Origin: Corella eumyota
Taxonomy: Eukaryota; Chordata; Ascidiacea; Phlebobranchia; Corellidae
Direction: 5' to 3'
DNA: 64,000 bases
NCBI GenBank assembly: GCA_963082875.1
Contig: OY720103.1
Coordinates: 9,796,001-9,860,000, forward strand
The position numbers and the translations under genes are program-made. The notes below the pieces were generated by a model. The model worked only from the letters and a program-made list of their open reading frames with translations, was not told the DNA's origin and did no database searches. This document shows, in pieces, positions 1 to 11,900 of this stretch; the stretch's first letter is position 1; each line of letters starts with the position of its first letter.

Positions 1-492
1 TGTATATAAGTCAATATTATTTAAGAAATAAACGGGCATTTTATAGAAGAGAGTTAGGGTATGCTGGGGTAATAAAAATTAACTCATTATCGCTTATCAG
101 TTCTCAAATAAAAGACAGTAATCCTAAACAAACAGTCGACAATATTTCCGCGTTTTAGTATTTAAGATTCCGCCTTCTCCTTTTTTGCTTTTCTTCATTT
201 TCCGGTTCCTCCATTTTCCGTTTCCTTCATTTTCCAATCCTTTATTTTCCGTTCCTTCAATTTCCATTCCCTTATTTTCAGGCGACCAGGGTAGAGATGG
301 CAAATTTTAGTTGAAAGTTGTGACCATAATACCACAATTAAGTACTGACTGTAGGGCGGGCCATCGACTAATAAACTAATTTTAAAAGCGGTAAACACAT
401 TTTATTTAAATGATTAACCAGCAGCATGGTGTAGTGCTTAAAGCACTTGGCTTTAAGACATGGAGTCGCAGGTTTAATTCCTTTTGCTTACT

Positions 493-771
493 TGTTTGTA
501 TATATCTTTATTCTCGATGTGGGAAAATCGAATGCGCGACTTAAACATAGAGTAACATAACTTACTCTGACCCAGTCTTAAGTTGACTTTGGCAGTTTGG
601 GATATTATTGATTACAATTGTCAAAAATTAATCTGCCGATTGTTTTTTGAATCAGTAAATGTTCATTATGTTTATACCACCTTACATAATGGGACTACAA
701 TTTGGATACAGTAAGAATCAATCCCAAGACCTTGTGTAGTGAAACCAAGTGTTTTAAGCACTACAACATGT
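493..771 (-). repeat. tRNA-SINE, reverse copy
   Basis: Reads from the SINE tail (tgtatatatctttattctcg) towards a worn tRNA-like head. A second worn head lies in sense orientation at 418-482. Confidence 0.7.
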
Positions 772-943
772 AGATAATGATTTTAACAAACCTCTGTAAC
801 AAAATGTCGAATTAACGAGACATCGGTGTCTTGTCTATGAGCGCATTCTCTAATGTAGGAAATAACTGGAAGCACACAACCTCTGCTCATAAGATGAACC
901 TAGAAAAAAAAAGAAAATTACATTTTAGATTTAAAAAAAAAAA

Positions 944-1980
944 TCTAAAAAAAGATTTAATAAGATGGGTAAATTTGGGTAAAACTACATACAAAAATAT
1001 GGGTAAATAAGGGTGAAACTTAATACAATAAAATGGGTAAATAAGGGTAAAACTGAATACAAAAAGATGGGTAAATAAGGGTAAAGCTGAATACAATAAG
1101 ATGGGTAAATAGGGGTAAAACTAAATACAATAAGATGGGTTAATAGGAATAAAACTGAATACAAAAAGATTGGTAAATATGGATAAAACTGAATACAAAA
1201 AGATTGGAAAATAGGGGTAAAACTAAATACAATAAAATGGGAAAATAGGGGGTAAAACTAAATACAATAAGATGGGTAAATAGAGGTAAAAATAAAAACA
1301 ATAAGAAGGGTAAATGGGGGTAAAACTCAATACAACAAAATGGGTAAATAGGGGTACAACTAAATACAATAAAATGGGTAAATAAGGGGTACAACTAAAT
1401 ACAATAACATGGGTAAATAGGGGTAAAACTTAACACAATAAGATGGGTAAATAGGGGTAAAACTAAATACAATAAAATGGGTAAATAAGGGTACAACTAA
1501 ATATAATAACATGGGTAAATAGGGGTAAAACTTAATACAATAATATGGGTAAATAGGGGTAAAACTAAATACAATAAGATAGGTAAAACTGAATATAATA
1601 AAATGGGCAAATAGGGGTAAAACTGAATACAATAAGATGGGTAAATAGGGGTAAAACTAAATATAAAAAGATGGGTAAATCGGGGTAAAACTTAATACAA
1701 TAAAATGGGTAAATAAGGAACTAAATACAATAAGATGGGTAAATAAGGGTAAAACTGAATACAATAAAATGGGTAAATAGGGGTAAACCTAAATATAAAA
1801 AGATGGGTAAATAGGGGTGAAACTTAATACAATAAGATGGGTAAATAAGGAACTAAATACAATAAGATGGGTAAATAAGAGTAAAACTGAATACAATAAA
1901 ATGGGTAAATAGAAGTGAAACTAAAGATAATAAGATGGGTAAATAGGGGTAAAACTAAATACAAAAAGGAGGGTAAATAA
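944..1980. repeat. 34-bp minisatellite
   Basis: About 1 kb of head-to-tail degenerate units of 30-34 bp with the core gggtaaataggggtaaaac followed by taaatacaataagat. Some units lack part of the core. There are no unique spacers. Open frames across it are low-complexity artefacts. It lies 3' of the last visible NELFCD exon, probably in an intron. Confidence 0.9.
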
Positions 1981-2125
1981 AGTTAAAAGACATATTTCCA
2001 AAAACCGAAAACTCAAAAACGATACTGGGTTAAATATTTCTTAAAATTAAAGGGTATTTTCCAAAAAAAGGGTTTGGTAAAGGTGTTTTCGAATAATAGG
2101 TTTTTAGTAAAAAGTTTAATAGCCA

Positions 2126-2252
2126 AAAAACTAATATTTGTCGGCGATAATTTACTCGCACACCACAAATGGCAGTTTTTTTTGTGTAAAGGCCTAAAAA
2201 TTAGACATGTATAGTTGTTTAATGTCCACTAAGCCTTATTATATATAGGTAT
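2126..2252 (-). repeat. Dispersed 'tttgtggtg' repeat, reverse
   Basis: A member of a second short repeat family of about 150-190 bp, with landmarks aaactgccatttgtggtg, aaatattagttaaaagttg and gacaattaaa. Fragments also occur at 293-375, 3262-3360, 6270-6345, 14690-14780 and 23770-23860. Confidence 0.6.
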
Positions 2253-2404
2253 TGGTTAACTTGCCATTCTATCAAGCACAGTTTTCTTAAGTTCAAGTTG
2301 AACTAAGGTATCCAATTCAGTAAATGCCTCCTCAAATAAGTTGGTTAATAATTTTAAAACGTCTTGATGTAATAACAGATGGCAAGACACAATCTAAAAA
2401 GAAA

Positions 2405-2660
2405 AATTTTTTGTATTTATTTATCCTTAATGTAGAAAGGTCGACTTTAGAGCCTAAACATAGAGTAACATCTGCTACCCTGACCCAGTCTCAAGTTGCC
2501 TTTGGCGGTTTGGAACATTATAGATTATAATTGCCCTATAGTTAAGCTGCTGATTAAATATTTGTTTAGCAGGAGTTTATACCATTCATAGCACCTTACC
2601 TAAAGGTACTTTAGCAAGAGAGCAGTGGGGATTAAACTCAAAACCTCATGTAATAAAGAT
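2405..2660 (-). repeat. tRNA-SINE, old subfamily, reverse
   Basis: Tail of the tatttatttatccttaatg type, characteristic of the older subfamily, followed by the central domain and a decayed head. Confidence 0.65.
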
Positions 2661-2951
2661 GAGAGTTTTTATTACTTCATACAGTTTTTAACATCTTACT
2701 AAGGGCGGTTTAGCATAGAAGCAGTAGGAATCCAACCCATAACCTCATGCAGTAAAGCCAAGTGTTTTAACCACTTTTTACTTTATACAATGCATTACAT
2801 AAGAGTGCTACAGCATATACGCAGTGGGAATTAAACCCAGGGCCTCAAATAAAGCCATGCTTTCTAACCACTTTTAAACCCTATGTGATGCCTTACTCAA
2901 GGAAGCTGTGGGTATCAAACCCAACACCTCACAAAAATCTTAAGTTTGTAC

Positions 2952-5900
2952 CTCATCTAGTAGAGTAAGATGTAGTGGAGTGTTGTCCATTTGTTTTTCA
3001 AAATATTTTTGATCAGAGACAGTTTGTTCAACCCATTTCATAACCCCCATAGCTACAACAGGGTATCTATTAAAAAAAAAGAAATTCAATTTACAAAAAA
3101 ATTGAATAAAAAAAAAGAAATTCAATTTACAAAAAAATTGAATAAAAAAAAAGAAATTCAATTTACAAAAAAATTTAGTGTAGTGTAATTTTTTTTTTTT
3201 TAGTGTAATTTTTTAAAAAGAAATTCAATTTACAAAAAAATTGAATAAAAAATTTAGTGTATAATATATATACTGGAACTTAGTGGGTGTGATGATATCC
3301 AATTTATTGGTCTACTAATTAAATAAAAACTACCATTTGTGGTGCTGGGGTAATTTATCGAATTATGTAGTGGTTGGAACACTTGGTTTCGAAAAAAATA
3401 AATTAAAAAAATAACTAAATTTTATATAAAATCCTAATAAATAACCTAAATTTTAAAAAAATAAACCAAATTTTAAAGAAATAAACAAAATTTTAAAGAA
3501 ATAAACCATATTTAAAAAAATAAACCATATAAACCATATTTAAAAAAATAAACCAAATTTTTTAAAAAAAAAAAAAAAAAAAATAAACCAATTTTTTTTA
3601 AAATAAACCAAATTTCAAATAACATAAACCAAATTTTAAAAAAAATAAACCAAATTTCAAAAAAAATTAACCAAATTTCAAAAAAAAAATAAACAAAATT
3701 AAAAAAAAATAAACCAAATATCAAATAACATAAACCAAATTTAAAAAAAATAAACCAAATTTAAAAAAAAATAAAAAAAATAAAAAAAAAATAAATTAAA
3801 AAAAAATAAACAAAATTTCAAATAACATATACCAAATTAAAAAAAATAAATCAGATTAAAAAAAAAAAACCATTTAAACAAAAATGATATACTCTTAAAA
3901 AATTTTTCATAAAAATAAATCTAACCTTATGCAGTGATATAACGTTCCAATTTCTGATAATAACTCCAACTGTCCTTTACCACCACAAGCAAGATGGTGA
4001 ACCTTATCAATAGCTTGCGATGTTTGAATTAATTCATCTCGTAATATTGCTTTTCTTTCGCCCTGTTAAAAACATATTTAGTTTTTTTCTTTAAAAAAAA
4101 ATTTTAATGTTCAATAGTTATAGTGTTCTCTACAAAGGGTCTTAGGTTTAATTCCCACTGCTTTCTACCATGGCGCTCTTGAGTAAGGTATTAAGAGATT
4201 TCCTTCTGATAAGCCAAAATCAATCAGCAGTTTAATTTTTGGGCAATAATAATCAAAAATATCCTAAACTGCAAAAGTCAACTTGTTTTTTTTTTGTATA
4301 TATCTTTATCCTCGATGTGGAAAAGTCGAATGCGCGACTTAAACATAGAGTAACATCAGTTACTCCGACCCAGTCTTGAGTTGCCTATGGCAGTTTGGGA
4401 TATTATAGATTATAATTGCCCGATAATTATGCTGCTGATTAAGTGCTGGCTCAGCAGGAATTTATACCGTTTATAGTGCCTTACTCAAGGGCGCTACAGA
4501 ATGAGATCAGTGGGGATTGAACCCACGACCTCATGTGTGATGTAGCAAGTGTTCTTACCACTACACCAAGCTGCCGGTTCTTGCGACTGGGCAAGGTAAC
4601 AAATGTTATGTTTAGGTTGTGTTTAAGTCGACCTTTCCACATTGAGAATAAATAAATACAAACCTATGGCCATAGGCCTAAGGGGACACTTATATTTTAT
4701 ATTCATTTATATTCCTAAATGCTTTTTGCTTTTTGATCAAATAAACATTTCCCAAAAAAAAAAAATTTTAAACAACATATTATCAAAACTAAGGTCATCA
4801 TTTTTTGGAAAAAAAAAGAGTTTTTTTAAAAATGGGTTAGAGTAAAAGGGGGAAAAAAATAAAAAATTTAATAAAATTCTGGTCACAAATTGGTCACTTA
4901 CCCTATGCCAGTTTTCAGTAACACTGGCAGCATAAGCAAGAAGGTAAATATATTTGTGTTTATGATCTGGGTTGATTTTTGCTCCTTTGCTTGTAAATAA
5001 ACTGTTCACAAATAAATCGAGAAACAAAGGGTACTAAAAAAAAATAATAAATTTAATTTTTGAAACAAAAAAAAAAAAGTATATAGAAAAATTCAAAACA
5101 ACAAAAAAAATTTAAAAATCTACTAATTGTCTGATAAATTTTTGGGAAAATTGTGTAGTGGTTGAAACACTTGGCTTGACTAGAAAAGATCATGGGTTCA
5201 ATCCCCACTGCTCTAATGATGTAGCACCCTTAAGTAAGGCGCTATAAACAGTATAAACTCCTGCTAAGCCAGCACTTTAATCAGCAGCATAATAACCGGG
5301 CAATTATAATCTATAGTATCCCAAACTGCTAAAGGCAACTCGAGACTGGGTCGGGGTAACTGATGTTACCCTATGTTTAGGTTGCACATTCGACTTTCCC
5401 ACATCGAGTATAAAAATATATACAAAAAAAACACAAAAAACTACTAAGTCAACTCGAGACTGAGTCAGGGTAATAAATGTAATTCTTATTTTGGTAATAC
5501 ATTTTTTTTAAATTAAAAAACAGCTTTTTAAAACAAGAAAATTAAAACTCACCCTTATTAAACTAACAGGAGGTGGATCATCAGATGAATATAGACGATG
5601 TAGAACGGTCACATCACCTAAAACATTTATTATACAAATTTAAAAAAAAAAATTTTTAGATCAATACTTAAAAGGACTACAGCATGGAAGCAGTGGAGAT
5701 CAAACCCGGGATCTCAACCAGTAAAATTTTTTTAAATTTATGTTGTATTTAAAATAAAAATAAACTTTGTTAATTAATTAATAAAAAGTTATAACGATCA
5801 TATATATACATATATGTATTTTTTTTTGCATTTTCAATTTATAGGCCTACAAAATAAATAAAACTGCCATTTGTGGTGAACCGTTAAATTATCACGAGCA

Positions 5901-8900
5901 AATATTAGTTAAGAGTTGCGACCATAATAAGACAATTAAAATCCAAACCATAGGGCAGGCTATCAATTAGTCTTCAAATAATAGGTTAATATTATTTTAT
6001 AAACCCGATAATTAATATATATTGTTCTTGTTACTTTTACGGTTTTAAGTAAGCATAATACAATAGTGTACGTACCTGGGTTTAGTTGACTTTTTGACAG
6101 CATTGACATAATACTTTGACGAGCGCGTGGATGAGAAGACGCCCCCTCCAATGCTAGGGTAATGTGGGTAACATCATGACCCCTAAAAATAAGATAGTTT
6201 AATAAAGCTGGGTAATAACTAAGGTTATAGTACTGGCTTTTTTATTTAAATCCATTGTCGTATTATGGCTGCTAATTTAATTTACCAAAGCACCACAAAT
6301 GGCAGTATTTTTATTTTGTTGGCATTTAAATTTGTTATATTTTACAAGGTCCTACTTTCCAGCTTATTTGGGGATACTGTCATTTATATAAAAAAAAACA
6401 AATACTAAAAATGAAACATTTTTTATTAACCTTAGCCCTAACCCTATTTTAAAAAATATCCTTGGTTGCTCTAACGACAAAAAAAAACAGTTTTCGCAAT
6501 TTTTTCTTTTTTTTCTGCGTGGTAAATGTATTGTCCTGTGTGATCTGTGTGGTCCTGTGTGGTAATTAGTAGAACCGTATCTTATGTTCAATGGGCTATA
6601 TGACATAGTATTAAAACAATTTTTAAATAACAAATGCTTAAAAACCAGCAAGGTAGTGTGGTAAAGCAGTCATAGCATTGTACTACAAGCCGAAAGGTTT
6701 CGGGTTCGAGCCGCACCAATACCACACTATTTACCCTTGAGCCCTGCGTTTACAGATAACTTAAACGAGTCACAATAGCACACCTCTAACCAAAAATGCA
6801 AAATACCCCCTACCTTAAAGTGATTAGAAAAAATAAATTAATTAATTAAATTTCATATTGCCAAATTAGGTCAATTATATAACACTAGCTTCATACAAAT
6901 GACATCTTCTTATACTTATATACAACATAAGAGTCATAACATGATCTTAATTAAAATAGGTTTTTAGTATTTAAAATAAATATATTTTTTGTCCAAATAA
7001 AAAAAAAATTAAATTTCTGAATATAAATAACTATTTTAAAATCAATTTTATAAATTAAGATTTACATAAACATTTTTGAATGATGAATTATTAAATAGCA
7101 TTTTTAAATCTTAAATATTTTGACATATTTAATTAATTATGTATAGACAATTTTCTAGGAAAAATTTTAACATTTTTATATGTCAAAAATTTAGTTTTTA
7201 AAGGTATAACCTTTAAAAAGCCATTTTTAAATATTAAACTATATATATTTGGTATATATTTAAATATTTGTGGTATTTTTTTTTGTATATATCTTTATCC
7301 TCGATGTGGGAATGTCAAAAATGCGCGACTTAAACATAGAGTAACATCAGTTACTCCGACCCAGTCTCGAGTTGCCTGTGGCAGTTTGGGATATTATAGA
7401 TTATAATTGCCTGATAATTATGCTGCTGATTAAGTGCTGGCTCAGCAGGAGTTCATATCATTTAAAGCGCCTTAATCAAGGGCGCTACAGCACGAGATCA
7501 GTGGGGATGGGGATTGAACCCACGACCTCATTGGGGGGGGGGGGGGGAACCAAGTGTTCTTACCACTACACCACGCTGCCGGCTTGTAAAGTTGACCTTC
7601 CCTTATTACCCTTATTAAGAATAAAATAAGAGTTAACCAATTCTTACTTTGCTTTTGCGTATTTTTGTACTTCTTGCGAGATTCTTCTGACCACTGAACC
7701 TCCATCATTCGCTTTAGCTAAAATGGACATCACAACTTGTGTGTATAAATATGTGTGTTCAGCGTGACATACCATTTTCTGTCAAAAAATGAAACGGTTC
7801 TTATTTCGGTTCTTAAGTTTTCGAATTTTTTGGGTAAAGGGTTGGGACGTGTTTAAGCTATCTGTAAACGCCAGGCTCAATAATGTGGCATTAATGTGGC
7901 TTAAACCCGAAACCTATTGGGCCATTGGTCAATGCCATTACCACTACACCACACTACCAGGTTTTTTATTTTTAAAAAAATTTTAAAAATTTATTAATAT
8001 AATAAAACTTAGTGGACACTTTATGTAAATTATATAGGCCAACAAAATAAATAAAACTAGCATTTGTGATATGCGGATAAAATATCGCAAGCAAATATTA
8101 GTTAAAAGTTGCAACCATATCACGACAACTAAACTGCCGATCGTAGGGAAGGCTATTAACTAGTATTTCTAAAGTTTGTTATATACTTTAAGTCCAATTC
8201 TTAATGTAAAAAGGTCAGTTTTACAACATAAACATTGAGTAAGATTAGTTACACCCACCCAGTCTTAAGTTGACTGCGCCAGTATCAAATATTATTAAAT
8301 ATAATTGCATGATAATTAAGCTACTGATTAAGTGTTGGATTAGCAAGTTCATACCGTTTATAGCACCTTACTTAAGGGCGATCAGTAGGAATCAAATGCA
8401 GGACCTCAAGTAGTAAAACCAAGTGTTCTGACCACTACACCAATGCATACCATTTATAGCGCCTTACCCAAGGACACTACAGCATGAAAGCAGCTGGGAT
8501 CAAACCCGGGACCTTATAATAATTCAACTTACGGCGAAATCTGGCACATGGTTGGTCAGTGCCTCTTCCCCTCCTGTTTCCAAAATAGTAGCCAAACAAG
8601 TTCGCAACACTCTGGAAAAAACTTCAAGTTGGGTACAAGCCGTCGAAACATTTGTAATTTCCGCTTGGAAGCCTGCATCTGAGATAAGCTAAACATAAAA
8701 AAAAAAGATGATGTTTTAAAAAGGGTTACTAATTACACAGTCTTATTTATATAAAAAACTTTGTGATTTTGTAGGTGATGTATATAGCACGTTAGTATGG
8801 TTGACAATAAATCACAAAATGGGTTTAGAACCTTTAAAAAATGTCAGTGGTACTTACAATTTAATTTTTTTAAATACTGGAAAATGATTAACACCAACAA

Positions 8901-11900
8901 CCAGGTTACCATATTTTTTGTGTGACGTAGAAAGTACTAAGTAGCGTAGTGAATGTATACAAGCTAGTACTTTCTACGTCATCACAAACAGGGCTTCCCT
9001 TTCTTTTTTTTGATTATATCATTTTTTTTAAAGTTGTATAACTTAAAAAGTAGGTAAAATTTTTTAAAGTTAAAACCTTTTTTTGTGTTCAGTGACACCA
9101 ACTTTATCAATTTTTGAGTAAAAAAATCATATCGCCAATATATAAAAAAATCGCCAATATAGGACTTTAAGGAAAAATAAAATACAGGTTAAAATATAGG
9201 ACTAAGGTAGCATAGTGTTGTATTTGAAACAGTTTAATTCCTACCCCTTTCATGCTGTAGCACTCTTAAGTGATAATTATTTAAACGTTAAATTTTGCTG
9301 ACCCAAAAAAAAACAATTAATTATAATTATAAAATCCCAAACTGGCAAAGTTAACTTGAGATTGAGTTGGGGTAACAAATGTTAGTTTATATTTAGGCTG
9401 TGAAGTTGACCTTTCCACATCAAGGATAAATAAATACAAAAAAAATAAAATAATATACACATAGTATATATATAAAAAAATGAATAAACTTAAAATAAAG
9501 TCTAAAAATTTAAAAAAAAATTAAAATCTAAAAATTTTAAATTGTAAAAAAAGACGATATCATAAATGCCACTACATTTTTTTTTGTATATATCTTTATC
9601 CTCGATGTGGGAAAGTCGAATGCGCGACTTTAACATAGAGTAACATCAGTTACTCTGACCCAGTCTCGAGTTGGCTTTTAGCAGTTTGGGATATTATAGA
9701 TTATAATTGCCCGATAATTATGCTGCTGATTAAGTGTTGGCTCAGCAGGAGTTCGTACCGCTAATAGCGCCTTACTCAAGGGCGCTACAGCATAAGCTCA
9801 GTAGGGATTAAAACCATTTATAGGCCCATACTTTAATAAGCTACTATTATATATATACAGCTAATAAAGATAAATTCAATAATGTTAAACAGTCGTATAG
9901 TATTAACAATTCACTAGGGATTTAAGATATTGTTTACTAACCTTAATTGTAAAGTTAAGCATCAAACAGTCTGGGTATTCTTCGGCTAGTTTATAAAATA
10001 ATTGCCTCCATTTTTGATGGGCTATCATTCTTTCAAGCCAAGATGGAGTCTTAAAAAATAAATTAAAATTTTTAAAATTTATTTCAAAAAAACAGGGTAT
10101 ATGTATTATTATTTTTACTAGTCAATAGCCCGCTCTTCAGTTAGGATTTTAATTGTCGTAATATGGTCGCAACTCTTAACTAATATTTGCCTGTGATAAT
10201 TTACCGGCACACCACAAATGGCAGTTTTATTTTGTAGTACTATAAATAGGACATTGTCCCCTAGGCTTTATTATATATACAGAATAGTCTACCAAGTTTT
10301 TTTTTTACCAAAAATGCCTATTTAAAGACAATAAGACATTTATTATTCACCCCGTTTTACCCCATATCTCCGGAAAAAACCCTTTAAACCTAAACTTTAA
10401 TAAGATGTTGGTTTTGAAGAAAAAAAATTTTAATTTATATATAACTTAAATAAGGCAATAATAAAAAAGTATTTTAAAAAACAACATGGCATTTATAGTA
10501 TTTTCAATTTAAATTTTCATCTTTTTATAAATACCTAAATATCATAAATAATTTTTAGCCTAAAAATTTTTTTTTGGACAACAAAAATAATTTTTTGGAA
10601 ATTTTCTAACCTCTCCTTCTTCAGTGAATATCGTGTCTGCTTTTTTCGGGTCAAAATGTTTTAATAATAAATCTTTTAAATGGTCTTCCACTAATTCTTG
10701 TACTTCTGTTGGTGCAAGTCCTAAATTTTTACATTAATAATTTTAATTGCGTTTTCTAAACCAATTAATTTAATTTGGACCAGTGGTTAGAAAGAATACT
10801 TGGCTCCCATACATAAGGTCCTGAGTTCGAGTCCCACTGCTTTCAAAATGCAGCAGCCCTAAAAATGTTTTAAAAACAGTATTAACTTCTGATAAACCCA
10901 AACCAATTGGCGATTGCATTTTAATTAGGGTTTGGTGACCATGCCATAACATACTTAAAATCCTTATGTAAACATTAATACTTTTGGCATGTTTTAAATC
11001 ATTAAATTGATTTTGTCATTTTTTTCCGTCGCATTGTTGTAATATTAATTGTATATCGTATTTATTATTTACTTTTATCGAAAATGTGCGAAAAACCAAA
11101 ATAAATAAAAAAAAAAAAATTGTCATAAAATAGTTGCACCTCTAATATGCCTGTGATAATTTACCTAGGCACCACAAACAACAGTTTTATTTATTTTGTA
11201 GGCCTATAAATTGGAAATAAACACATATATATATCATCTACTAAGCTCTATTATATATATAATATCCCAAACTAGCAAAGTCATCTCTATTTATTATGCA
11301 TTTTTTAAAGGTGCTACATTACGAAAGCAGTGGGGATCGAACCTAGGACCTTACGTAATGAAGCCAAGTGTTCTAACCACTATTTCATGCGATTGTAAAG
11401 ACTAGGTTGAGGTAACAAATGTTACTTTATTTTAAGCTGTAAGGTTCGTATTTCTACATTAAAAATAAATTAATTAAACAATGTAAAATAAAATTTATTC
11501 TTTGATGTTTATAGCATGTTAGTATGGTTGACACTGAATCACAAAATGGCTTTAAAACCTTAAAAAAATGTCTGTGGTACTTACAATTTAGTTTTCAAAA
11601 TTGTTTAAATAATGAACACCAAAAATCAGGTTACCATATTTTTTTGTGTGACATAGAAAGTACTAAGTAGCGTAGTGAATGTATATAAGCTAGTACTTTC
11701 TACGTCATCACAAACAGGGCTTCCCGTTGCCTTTTTTAATTAAATTAATTTTTTTTTGAAGTTGTATAACTTAAAAAGTATATAAGTAAAAATTAGGTAA
11801 AACGATTGCCAATATATCAGTATAATGCTTACCGCACATAATTAGCCACTCTGCTAATAAATTAACAGTTTGTGCAACAGCTGTATAATTTTCTGACAGT

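Larger units (their letters stand above)
1..2951. other. Non-coding stretch left of the last visible NELFCD exon
   Basis: No NELFCD exon could be found here although the gene must continue. The stretch holds a SINE head (418-482), a reverse SINE (493-771), the minisatellite, a dispersed repeat (2126-2252), an old reverse SINE (2405-2660) and further SINE-head remnants to about 2930. Confidence 0.6.

Noticed and set aside
887-1632. Open frames of 60-90 codons over the minisatellite
   Set aside because: Repetitive Phe/Tyr/Pro translations of the tandem unit.
944-1980. Regular array that could suggest a CRISPR locus
   Set aside because: Units run head to tail with no unique spacers, and the host is an animal.
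4737-5027. 96-codon minus-strand frame as a separate small gene
   Set aside because: It is NELFCD exon 10 read on through its donor site into the intron.
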